NCBI RefSeq assembly: GCF_014378035.1
Contig: NZ_JACMOM010000021.1
Location: 1-36,326, forward strand
Length of the DNA: 36,326 nt
Origin: Aeromicrobium sp.
GTDB taxonomy: Bacteria; Actinomycetota; Actinomycetes; Propionibacteriales; Nocardioidaceae
Direction: 5' to 3'
Part shown: piece by piece, positions 14,112 through 20,679 of the stretch
How positions within the stretch are numbered: position 1 is the stretch's first letter
Layout of the letters: every line of letters begins with the position of its first letter
Translations under genes and position numbers: made by a program
Notes under the pieces: generated by a model
The model's input: the letters and a program-made list of their open reading frames with translations, nothing else
What the model was told of the DNA's origin: nothing
The model's database searches: none

Positions 14112-15218
14112 TCACACCTTAGATCGGGCCCGATGGGCCGTGAGGGTGAAACGGGGCTCAGGTTCGGCGACGCCTGTCACGAGCTCGGCGACCATCCGGC
14201 CGACGAGCGGCACGAACTTGAAGCCGTGACCGGAGAATCCGGCGGCGACCGTGACGCGTCCGACCCGGTCGATGATAAAGTCGTCCTCGGCGAGACCGCC
14301 GTAGAGGCAGGTGGTGGGCCGTATCGATGAGGGATCCACACCGGGTACCCACGTCTCGACGTACGCGCGCAGCAGCTCGACCTCGGACTCGACGACCGCA
14401 AAGTCACGGTGGTCAGGGTCGACGACCTTGCCGCCGCCGTGGAAGCCCACCTTGATGCCATCGGGTGAGGGCAGCCCGTAGCTTTCCGGGATCGCGTGGC
14501 CGGCGGGCACGGCTCGGCGATGGATGAAGGTCGGCCACGTCATGGCTGGGTCGAGCGGTGCGAAGTGCGCCGGCTGCACCTGCGTGGCGGCGCCAGGGGG
14601 GAGGTCGACCAGCTGGTGGGCCCAGACGCCGGTGGTGATCACGACCTGGTCGGCTGAGAAAGACTGGCTGCCCGCCCTGACGGTGACCCCGTCGCAGTCC
14701 TCGATGATCGAGTCCACGCGGGTGTGCTCCTGCCAGACGGCGCCGGCCTCTCGCGCGAGTCGGCGCAGGACGGTCAGGGTGTTGTCGGCATGGGCCACCC
14801 CGCCGTCGGGCTGGTGAAGCACCGCCTCGTCGAACCGCAGACCCGGCCAGCGCCCCGAGGCGGCTGCCGGCGTGAGCCACTCGTGGTCGACCCCGCACGC
14901 GTCGAGGGCCGCGGCAAACGGCTCGAGCAGGTTGGCGGGACCGTGGTCGACGCTGCCGCACCGGCGGAACACCGGCTCGTCGGAGAGCAGCTGCAGGTCG
15001 TCCCACAGTGGACGTGCCTGGTGCGCGAGACGGACGTAGGACGGGTCGTCGTAGACGAGCCGCACGATGCGAGAGCTGCCGTGTGAGCTGCCGTTCTGGT
15101 GCCCTGCGGTGTGCTGCTCCAGCACCGTGACCCGATGGCCCCGCTCGGCCAGGTCGCGTGCCACGCTCGATCCCATGCCTCCGCCGCCGACGATGACGAC
15201 GCTGGGGAGACCGTTCAC
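14112..15218 (-). CDS. FAD-dependent amine oxidase, MSOX/MTOX (sarcosine oxidase) family
   Basis: A 368-aa flavoprotein. The FAD-binding N terminus is VVIVGGGGMGSSVARDLAERGHRVTVLEQ, followed by the MSOX-type GSSHGSSRIVRLVYDDPSYVRLA. Near the end, TTCLYGGLAEDDFIID aligns with the segment that holds the covalent-flavin cysteine in monomeric sarcosine oxidase, so Cys304 is a candidate 8a-S-cysteinyl link. The family oxidises N-methyl or cyclic secondary amines to imines with O2. GTG 15218 is chosen: AGAGGA lies 8 nt upstream and homology starts there. It heads an operon with the SDR and faces the hydrolase-PaaG-like-nitroreductase operon across a shared operator. The amine substrate is not deducible. 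Confidence 0.9.
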   Translation of the reverse strand: MNGLPSVVIVGGGGMGSSVARDLAERGHRVTVLEQHTAGHQNGSSHGSSRIVRLVYDDPSYVRLAHQARPLWDDLQLLSDEPVFRRCGSVDHGPANLLEPFAAALDACGVDHEWLTPAAASGRWPGLRFDEAVLHQPDGGVAHADNTLTVLRRLAREAGAVWQEHTRVDSIIEDCDGVTVRAGSQSFSADQVVITTGVWAHQLVDLPPGAATQVQPAHFAPLDPAMTWPTFIHRRAVPAGHAIPESYGLPSPDGIKVGFHGGGKVVDPDHRDFAVVESEVELLRAYVETWVPGVDPSSIRPTTCLYGGLAEDDFIIDRVGRVTVAAGFSGHGFKFVPLVGRMVAELVTGVAEPEPRFTLTAHRARSKV

Positions 15219-15253
15219 GTCGGGGTCCTCTCGCTGGCTCGTGGGGTGCTTCG

Positions 15254-15297
15254 ATCTTGCCGCGGGCCTCACTTACAGTCAATACTGACGGTAAGTG
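15254..15297. promoter_or_regulatory. Divergent promoter region with 28-bp inverted repeat operator
   Basis: Inverted repeat: CACTTACAGTCA (15270-15281), 4 bp, TGACGGTAAGTG (15286-15297), 11 of 12 positions matching. The minus-strand promoter for the oxidase gene is TTGACT (complement of 15277-15282), 17 bp, CAAGAT (complement of 15254-15259), so the -35 lies in the operator. A plausible plus-strand promoter is TTGCCG (15257-15262), 17 bp, CAATAC. One regulator could control both operons. No regulator gene is adjacent. Confidence 0.65.
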
Positions 15298-15309
15298 GGG
15301 GAGGTCACG

Positions 15310-16173
15310 ATGAGCACGGAGATCCCGGCATGGTTCACCGACGCGCTCGCGCATTCGTACGACGCGCGTGAGGTGGTCGTCGACGGACACCGGGTCGCCT
15401 ACCGCGCATGGGGCAAGAGCGGGCATCCTGTCGCGGTGCTGGTGCACGGTGGCGCGGCGCACGCGGGCTGGTGGGACCACGTCGCGCCTCATCTCGCGCC
15501 GACTCACCGGGTCGTGGCGCTCGATCTCACCGGGCACGGCGACAGCGACCGCCGTGGCACCTACTCACTCGAGGCCTGGGCCGACGAGGTCATGGCCGTC
15601 GCCCGCGCGGAGTCCGACGCCCCTCCGGTGCTGCTGGGCCACAGCATGGGCGGCTTCGTGGTGCTGACCGCCGCGCAGAGGTTCGGGACGTCGATCCGCG
15701 GGGTCGCGGCGATCGACTCACCCGTCCGGGAGATGTCGCCTGAGGCCCGGGCCTGGCTCGCCGCGGGCGCGCACGTGCCTGGCAACAAGACCTATGCCGA
15801 CAGGGCGACGATCCTGCGCCGCTTCCGCACCCTGCCGGCCGACGATGCGTCGCTGCCGTATGTGCGCAGCCATCTCGCCGAAGGCTCGGTCCGTGAGACC
15901 GACGACGGTTGGACCTGGAAGTTCGACCCAGCGATCTTCCTGCGCTCGCGGATGGAGCCCGAGGAGCTGGCCGAGGCGGCGTGCGATGTTGCCCTCATCC
16001 GAGGCGAGCGAGGCATGGCGAGCACCGACATCACCGACGTGGTGGCCCAACGCCTTGGCCGCGACATCCCCGTCACCGTCATCCCCGACGCGGGGCACCA
16101 CATCATGCTCGACCAGCCCATCGCGCTCATCGCGGTGCTGCAGACCCTGCTTGGCCAATGGAGGACCACATGA
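15310..16173 (+). CDS. Alpha/beta-fold hydrolase
   Basis: A 287-aa hydrolase. The oxyanion-hole HGG is at residues 46-48, the nucleophile elbow GHSMGG places Ser112, and the catalytic His is in DAGHHIMLDQP (H263). The acid probably lies in the loop ending 'ALIRGERGMAS'. The cap region between ~130 and 210 is variable, so substrate cannot be told; members include epoxide or ester hydrolases and meta-cleavage-product (C-C) hydrolases. The ATG 15310 has GGGGGAGG 5 nt upstream. It overlaps the next gene by 4 bp (ATGA). As first gene of the plus-strand operon it is controlled by the 15270-15297 repeat. Confidence 0.88.
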   Translation: MSTEIPAWFTDALAHSYDAREVVVDGHRVAYRAWGKSGHPVAVLVHGGAAHAGWWDHVAPHLAPTHRVVALDLTGHGDSDRRGTYSLEAWADEVMAVARAESDAPPVLLGHSMGGFVVLTAAQRFGTSIRGVAAIDSPVREMSPEARAWLAAGAHVPGNKTYADRATILRRFRTLPADDASLPYVRSHLAEGSVRETDDGWTWKFDPAIFLRSRMEPEELAEAACDVALIRGERGMASTDITDVVAQRLGRDIPVTVIPDAGHHIMLDQPIALIAVLQTLLGQWRTT

Positions 16174-16925
16174 CGGCATCCGTGCTGATCGACACCGACG
16201 ACGGTGTCCTGACCATCACCTGGAACGAGCCCGATCGGCTCAACGCCCTGACGGCCGACATGCTCAACGACGCGGCGGCAGCGATCGAGGACGCGGCCGA
16301 GTCGGTGCGCCTCGTCGTCATCACGGGAACGGGCCGTGCGTTCAGCTCCGGCGCGGCGCTCGGGCCGCAGTTCGACGGCTCGGCCACGCTGGGCGGGGCC
16401 AACCGCCTGATCAGGGCCATGACGCGCTCGCCGCTGCCGATCATCAGCGCGGTCAACGGCATCGCGGCGGGGGTAGGTTGCTCGATCGCCATCGCGGCCG
16501 ACATCACGCTGGCGAAGAGCTCGGGCTACTTTCTGCTGGCATTCGTCAACATCGGCCTGATGCCCGACGGCGGTTCCACCGAGCTCGTCGCGGCCTCCGT
16601 GGGGCGGGCGCGGGCCAACCGCATGGCGATGCTTGGCGAACGGCTCAGCGCCGACGACGCGGCCCAGATCGGGCTCATCCACAAGGCAGTCGACGATGAC
16701 GCCTTCGCGGCCGAGCTGGCGATGCTGGTCACCAAGATCGGCCACGGGCCGACGAAGGCGCTGGCCGCGATGAAGAAGGTCATCACCGCCAACACGCTTC
16801 CACGGCTCGATGCGGCGCTGGACGCCGAGCTGGCCGGCCAGATGGCGCTGTTCGACTCATCGGACTTTGTCGAGGGCGGCATGTCGTTCCTTCAGAAGAG
16901 GCCACCGGAGTTCACCGGCCGATGA
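16170..16925 (+). CDS. Enoyl-CoA hydratase/isomerase family, PaaG-like
   Basis: A 251-aa crotonase-fold protein. The CoA/oxyanion segments are GTGRAFSSGAAL and NGIAAGVGCSIAIAADI. Both catalytic glutamates of true enoyl-CoA hydratases are missing: the 'GGGCELA' Glu is Ser in GVGCSIA, and the 'PEi' Glu is replaced in AFVNIG. Instead, AFVNIGLMPDGGST with a conserved Asp, then GRARANRMAMLGERLSADDAAQIGLI, follows PaaG (the 1,2-epoxyphenylacetyl-CoA isomerase of phenylacetate breakdown). An isomerase of a ring-epoxide-CoA or an unsaturated acyl-CoA is therefore likelier than a hydratase. It overlaps both neighbours by 4 bp. No other paa genes are in the window. Confidence 0.87.
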   Translation: MTASVLIDTDDGVLTITWNEPDRLNALTADMLNDAAAAIEDAAESVRLVVITGTGRAFSSGAALGPQFDGSATLGGANRLIRAMTRSPLPIISAVNGIAAGVGCSIAIAADITLAKSSGYFLLAFVNIGLMPDGGSTELVAASVGRARANRMAMLGERLSADDAAQIGLIHKAVDDDAFAAELAMLVTKIGHGPTKALAAMKKVITANTLPRLDAALDAELAGQMALFDSSDFVEGGMSFLQKRPPEFTGR

Positions 16926-17587
16926 CCGACTTCGACGCACTCGACCGCCTGCTCATGGGCCGCCGGAGCTGCCGTGGCTACACCGCTGAGCAGGTGCCGC
17001 GCGACGTCATCGAGAAGCTCCTCACCACGGCGCAGCGCACCCCATCGTGGTGCAACACGCAGCCGTGGCACGTCACGGTCACCTCCGGCGACGCCACGGA
17101 CGTACTTCGCGAGGTGCTGTTCACGACCGACGAGGGCTACGGGGTCGACTTCGACTTCCCGACGGCCTACACCGGTGTGCACCAGGAGCGGCGGCGCGAG
17201 AGTGGCTGGCAGCTCTACGGCGCGGTGGGCATCCAGAAGGGTGACCGCGAGGCCTCGACGGCCGAGGGCATGAAGAACTTCGCGTTGTTCGGAGCACCAC
17301 ACGTCGCGATCATCACGACGGAGGCCGATCTCGGCGTCTACGGTGCGATCGACTGCGGTCTGTACATCGACTCGTTCCTCCTCGCCGCGCAGGGTCTCGG
17401 CCTGGGGGCCTGCGCGCAGGCGGCCCTCGCGGCACGATCGCCGCTGCTCCACGAGCGTTTCGGCATCCCCGACACCCGCAAGGTCGTGTGCGGCATCTCC
17501 TTCGGCTACGCCGACGAGTCGCACCCGACAGCGTCCTACCGGACGAGCCGGGCCGGCCTCGCCGAAGCTGTCACCTGGGTCTCCTGA
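16922..17587 (+). CDS. FMN-dependent nitroreductase-family protein
   Basis: A 221-aa flavoprotein. The N-terminal LLMGRRSCRGYTAEQVPRDVIEKLL and AQRTPSWCNTQPWHVTV form the FMN-binding start of the family (R-R-S and the N-T-Q-P-W stretch); the C-terminal GLGLGACAQAALAARSPLLHERFGIPDTRKVVCGISFGYAD gives the second FMN contact and dimer arm. Such enzymes reduce nitro groups, quinones, enones or act as dehydrogenases using NAD(P)H; the reaction here is not evident. It is coupled to the PaaG-like gene (ATGA) and is the last gene of the operon. A 65-bp inverted-repeat element follows its stop and could serve as terminator. Confidence 0.9.
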   Translation: MTDFDALDRLLMGRRSCRGYTAEQVPRDVIEKLLTTAQRTPSWCNTQPWHVTVTSGDATDVLREVLFTTDEGYGVDFDFPTAYTGVHQERRRESGWQLYGAVGIQKGDREASTAEGMKNFALFGAPHVAIITTEADLGVYGAIDCGLYIDSFLLAAQGLGLGACAQAALAARSPLLHERFGIPDTRKVVCGISFGYADESHPTASYRTSRAGLAEAVTWVS

Positions 17588-17625
17588 CCTCATCCCATCG
17601 GCCCATGTCCGACCGCTCCACCTCC

Positions 17626-17690
17626 CCGCCGAGTGTGACGTTCCTGCTGTGAATGTGCTGATTCTGCAGCAGCAGCGTCACACTCGGCGG
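17626..17690. repeat. 65-bp inverted-repeat element between convergent genes
   Basis: CCGCCGAGTGTGACG (17626-17640) and its exact reverse complement CGTCACACTCGGCGG (17676-17690) flank 35 bp. Inside, CTGCTG (17644-17649) can pair with CAGCAG (17667-17672 or 17670-17675), extending the hairpin. It lies between the nitroreductase and 475-aa genes, so it could be a bidirectional terminator, but size and symmetry also fit a REP/MITE-like mobile palindrome. It has no U-tract. Confidence 0.75.
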
Positions 17691-17715
17691 CGACGTGAGG
17701 GGCGGCGACGTGAGG
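17686..17715. repeat. Exact 15-bp tandem duplication abutting a stop codon
   Basis: GGCGGCGACGTGAGG occurs at 17686-17700 and 17701-17715 without mismatch. The first copy shares its first 5 bases with the right arm of the inverted repeat. The second ends 2 bp before the stop (17718-17720) of the minus-strand gene. Confidence 0.85.
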
Positions 17716-17717
17716 GG

Positions 17718-19145
17718 TCAGCCTCGGAGGGCTCCGATGCCCAGCACCGCGGCAAGTCCGAGCGCGCTGCGCGGGTGATAGGCCGCGGTCCAGAGTCCTC
17801 CGTGTGCGGCGTTGACGGCCTCGTCCTGCCACGGTTCGGCCTGCGCAACGGCACCCGCGCGAAGGTCGTGGACGAGCAGCGCGGCCATCAGGGTGTTGCT
17901 CGTGGCGGGGTCGAACACCTCGACGCCGAAGCGGTGCGCACCGGCGTAGGCCGCGGCGAGGGCCTTGTTCTTGAGCACCGAACGGGTGCGCGTCGCGGGT
18001 GCGACGTTGAGCGAGACCATCGTCCCCTCGTGCCGGGCCGTGGTGGCCCGCCAGCGCTGCAGCCTTTTCGCGAGCGCATAGTTGGGCCCTTGCTGCGGCA
18101 CGAGCGCGTCGCACACGCCGGGGTCGGCGCCAGGTGGATAGTTGCGCTGCAGCAGCCGGCCGCCGCTGACGACGCGCACCGGCGTGCGGAGCAGCCTTGT
18201 CGCGCTGCGACGGCCATAGGCCTGGGTGGCGCGCTCGACCTCGGCCGCCGGGACGGCGAACGTGTCGGTCGGCGTCGCAAGGAACGCCAGCGCCGTGTCC
18301 GGACGGTGCCGGGTCAGGTGGGCCGCCAGCGCGTCGGCCGCCATCGAGACGCGTACGTGGGTCGAGCCGTCGGCGTAGCAGTAGTTGCCCAGGACGAGCC
18401 GTCCGCTGAACTCGTCGAACCAGTGGGCGACCGCCGCGAGCTCGGTGAGGAGGTCGGCGCCGACGTCGGCTGCACCGTTCGTGACGATGCGCGCCGGCAC
18501 ATGGGTGGTGCCTGCCGACTCGTCGGCCAGCGCACGAATGCGTCCCTGCACCTCGGGGTGGGGCAGGTCGACGGCGATGCACGACGCACCCCAACGCATC
18601 AGTGCGCGGTAGGGGCCCATCTCGGACCCGGCGCCGAGCACGGCGACGGTGTCGCCCTCGAGGCTCAGCCACTCGGGATGCTCCTGCACGGTCTGCACTG
18701 CCTCGGAGCACGACTGGGTGATGACGCCCCGCACCACCCACTCGTCGAGCTGGTCGAGGAGGGCGGAGCCGCGGAGCCGCTGGCCCCGGTAGGGCAACGT
18801 CAGCTCGGTCTCGGGCTTTGCCGAGCCCCGCACGGTCTGGGTGTGGAAGATCTGGGTGAGCGGGGTGCCCTCGATCGCTCGATCGAGCGGCACGTCACCG
18901 AATCGCATCAGGTCGTGTGCGCTGCGGAGGCCCTCGGACGCGATCGAGTGCGCGGCCGGGGCGTCACCGATGCCTGCCTCGAGGGTCCGCCGGAAATGGG
19001 CAAGGTAGTTGCGGCGCCAGCCGGTCTCGTTCTCGACCGCTCGCGAGCCGACCGGATCGGCCTTGCGCAGCGCGTCGGCGAGGATCGTGCGGGCCGCGGA
19101 CGACGTGCTCTCAGATGGGAAGGACACTCCCTCGGATGTCTTCAT
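17718..19145 (-). CDS. Unrecognised 475-aa protein with a Rossmann-like segment
   Basis: I do not recognise the family. It is soluble, with no signal peptide. Near residue 165 the sequence DTVAVLGAGSEMGPYRALMRWGASCIAVDLP looks like a Rossmann beta-alpha-beta with GxGxxxG and an acidic residue at the end of the second strand, suggesting NAD(P) or SAM binding. Other conserved-looking stretches are RLVLGNYCYADGSTHVRVSMAADAL, FLATPTDTFAVPAAEVERA and ALVPQQGPNYALAKRLQRW. Coding bias is strong throughout. ATG 19145 is chosen because TACGCT lies exactly 6 nt upstream (leaderless), and the longer frame runs antisense into the fasciclin gene. No neighbour clearly shares a pathway. Confidence 0.8.
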   Translation of the reverse strand: MKTSEGVSFPSESTSSAARTILADALRKADPVGSRAVENETGWRRNYLAHFRRTLEAGIGDAPAAHSIASEGLRSAHDLMRFGDVPLDRAIEGTPLTQIFHTQTVRGSAKPETELTLPYRGQRLRGSALLDQLDEWVVRGVITQSCSEAVQTVQEHPEWLSLEGDTVAVLGAGSEMGPYRALMRWGASCIAVDLPHPEVQGRIRALADESAGTTHVPARIVTNGAADVGADLLTELAAVAHWFDEFSGRLVLGNYCYADGSTHVRVSMAADALAAHLTRHRPDTALAFLATPTDTFAVPAAEVERATQAYGRRSATRLLRTPVRVVSGGRLLQRNYPPGADPGVCDALVPQQGPNYALAKRLQRWRATTARHEGTMVSLNVAPATRTRSVLKNKALAAAYAGAHRFGVEVFDPATSNTLMAALLVHDLRAGAVAQAEPWQDEAVNAAHGGLWTAAYHPRSALGLAAVLGIGALRG

Positions 19146-19151
19146 CCGCCC

Positions 19152-19180
19152 AGCGTAGGAGTGGTGCGGACAACTGACGA
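19152..19180 (-). promoter_or_regulatory. Leaderless promoter of the 475-aa protein gene
   Basis: On the minus strand TACGCT (complement of 19152-19157) lies 6 nt before ATG 19145, with TCGTCA (complement of 19175-19180), a 4/6 match to TTGACA, 17 bp further upstream. No Shine-Dalgarno is present. Confidence 0.5.
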
Positions 19181-19311
19181 GTCCCCGGCAAGAATTTTGT
19201 GCCGTCCGCCAGTCCTCCGGCGGCGATGCCGCGAACAGATCGTAGGACCGGACTGTCCGCGGGCGGGGGCCGGAGGTTCGACATGCCTGCACCGCCACTA
19301 GGAGACAGAAG

Positions 19312-19950
19312 ATGCGCACGACGCCCAGGAGTGCCGCCGCCGCGGCAGCCGTCGCCGCCCTGATGGCGCTGTCGGCGGCGTGCGGCGCCGGATTCGGCAA
19401 CAACGATGGTGGGCGCGACGGCGCGACGACGACGCCCGGCCCGGTGGCAGACCTGGTGGGTCCGGGCTGTGCCGACTACACCAAGAAGGTGCCGCAGGGC
19501 CGAGGTTCGTTCGAGGGCATGGCCCGCGACACCGTGGTCGCCGCCGCCGACAACAACCCTTACCTCACGGCGTTCGCCGACGCCGTCAGTGGCCGGCTCA
19601 ACCCCCGGGTCAATCTGGTGAACACGCTGAACAGCGGCGAGTTCACTGTCTTCGCACCCATCGACACGGCCTTCGCGAAGCTTGACCGCGTGACCCGCAC
19701 GAAGCTGGGCACGCGTAAGGGCGCGGCCTCTCTCAAGAAGCTGCTGGACTACGACGTCGTCGCGGGGCAGATGACGCCGGCCGATGTTGCCGGGAAGCAC
19801 CGGACCCTCGACGGCGCCGACCTCATGGTGGCGGGCTCGGGCGACAGCATCAAGGTCGGCACGGAGCAGGCCAGTGTCATCTGCGGGGGGATCAAGACCA
19901 AGAACGCGACGGTGTATCTCATCGACGCCGTCGTGATGCCACCCGCCTGA
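19312..19950 (+). CDS. Fasciclin (FAS1)-domain lipoprotein, MPT83-like
   Basis: A 212-aa exported lipoprotein. The basic start MRTTPRS, an Ala-rich hydrophobic core and the lipobox LSAAC with Cys24 predict signal peptidase II processing and anchoring on the outer face of the membrane. After a Gly/Thr linker, residues ~60-212 form one FAS1 domain: NPYLTAFADAVSG, the H1 block EFTVFAPIDTAFAKL, LLDYDVVAGQMTPADVAG, and the H2 block ATVYLIDAVVMPPA. This is the MPT70/MPT83 type of mycobacterial surface antigens, presumed adhesive. AGGAG 7 nt before the ATG fixes the start. No SigK/RskA genes are nearby. Confidence 0.92.
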   Translation: MRTTPRSAAAAAAVAALMALSAACGAGFGNNDGGRDGATTTPGPVADLVGPGCADYTKKVPQGRGSFEGMARDTVVAAADNNPYLTAFADAVSGRLNPRVNLVNTLNSGEFTVFAPIDTAFAKLDRVTRTKLGTRKGAASLKKLLDYDVVAGQMTPADVAGKHRTLDGADLMVAGSGDSIKVGTEQASVICGGIKTKNATVYLIDAVVMPPA

Positions 19951-19974
19951 CCACGTTGATCCGGCAGAGGCCGA

Positions 19975-19980
19975 TACGCT
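19975..19980 (+). promoter_or_regulatory. -10 element for leaderless histidine phosphatase transcript
   Basis: TACGCT ends 6 nt before ATG 19987; no ribosome-binding site. No convincing -35 at 16-18 bp (CACGTT at 19952-19957 is weak). Confidence 0.5.
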
Positions 19981-19986
19981 CGCGAC

Positions 19987-20631
19987 ATGGGCTCCGTTCA
20001 CCTCATCCGGCACGGCCAGGCCTCGTGGGGATCGGACGACTACGACCAGCTCTCACCGCTCGGCATGCAGCAGTCGGCCTCGCTCGGCATCTCGTGGGAA
20101 GCCTCTGAATGGGCGCCGACGGTCGCAGTGGCAGGGTCGCTGAAGCGGCACGCACAGACCGCGATCGCCACGATCGATGCCTGCGGCCAGGGCGATGGCT
20201 ACGACATCGACGCCGGGTGGGACGAGTTCGACCACATCTCCCTCGCACGGGCCCACGACCCGGCTGCGCTGACGACCGACCCGAAAGACTTCCAGGCGCT
20301 GCTCAACACCGCCATCGACTCTTGGATCGCGGGTGAGGGCGGCGTCGAGGGTGAGACCTACCAGGCGTTCGTCGATCGGGTGATGGGCGCGTTCGGCGCC
20401 GTCGTGCCCCAGGCCGGCCCCGGCCGTACGGTCGCGGTGTTCACCTCCGGCGGCCCCATCGCGATGGTCGCCTCGCACCTGCTCACAGGCGACGACTCGC
20501 TGTTCCAGCGCATCAACGACGTGATCGTCAACGCCAGTGTCACGACAATCATCACGGGGAGGTCCGGACCGAGGCTGCTGACCTTGAACGAGCACACCCA
20601 CCTCATGCGTGACCTCGTCACCTTCCGGTAG
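19987..20631 (+). CDS. Histidine phosphatase (PGAM-like) superfamily protein
   Basis: A 214-aa cytosolic protein. The N terminus HLIRHGQASWGSDDYDQLSPLG carries the RHG motif with the phospho-accepting His9, and SLKRHAQTA provides the usual second arginine. Where most members have 'v.V.HGg.ir' with the second catalytic His, this protein reads VAVFTSGGPIAM, so that His is absent; this replacement also occurs in a known-looking actinobacterial/proteobacterial subgroup. Substrate unknown. The C-terminal sequence SVTTIITGRSGPRLLTLNEHTHL is complete. It may be the first gene of a unit with the SDRs, but those have their own promoter. Confidence 0.88.
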   Translation: MGSVHLIRHGQASWGSDDYDQLSPLGMQQSASLGISWEASEWAPTVAVAGSLKRHAQTAIATIDACGQGDGYDIDAGWDEFDHISLARAHDPAALTTDPKDFQALLNTAIDSWIAGEGGVEGETYQAFVDRVMGAFGAVVPQAGPGRTVAVFTSGGPIAMVASHLLTGDDSLFQRINDVIVNASVTTIITGRSGPRLLTLNEHTHLMRDLVTFR

Positions 20632-20643
20632 TCCCGGATCTCG

Positions 20644-20673
20644 GATACCGCCAGTATCTGGGCACGGTACGAT
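20644..20673 (+). promoter_or_regulatory. Inverted repeat and -10 element upstream of SDR pair
   Basis: GATACC (20644-20649), 3 bp, AGTATC (20653-20658) is an inverted repeat with 5 of 6 pairs. TACGAT (20668-20673) lies 6 nt before ATG 20680 with no ribosome site, so the mRNA is probably leaderless and the repeat covers the -35 region. The ATACC-N3-(A/G)GTAT core also occurs at 29133-29149. Confidence 0.55.
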
Positions 20674-20679
20674 CAGTGG

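Noticed and set aside
17626-17690. Insertion sequence ends
   Set aside because: Inverted arms are only 35 bp apart and no transposase frame lies between them; kept as a repeat element instead.
19146-19403. N-terminal extension of the 475-aa protein
   Set aside because: It is antisense to the fasciclin signal peptide and promoter, and poor in coding bias; ATG 19145 has a well-placed -10 element.
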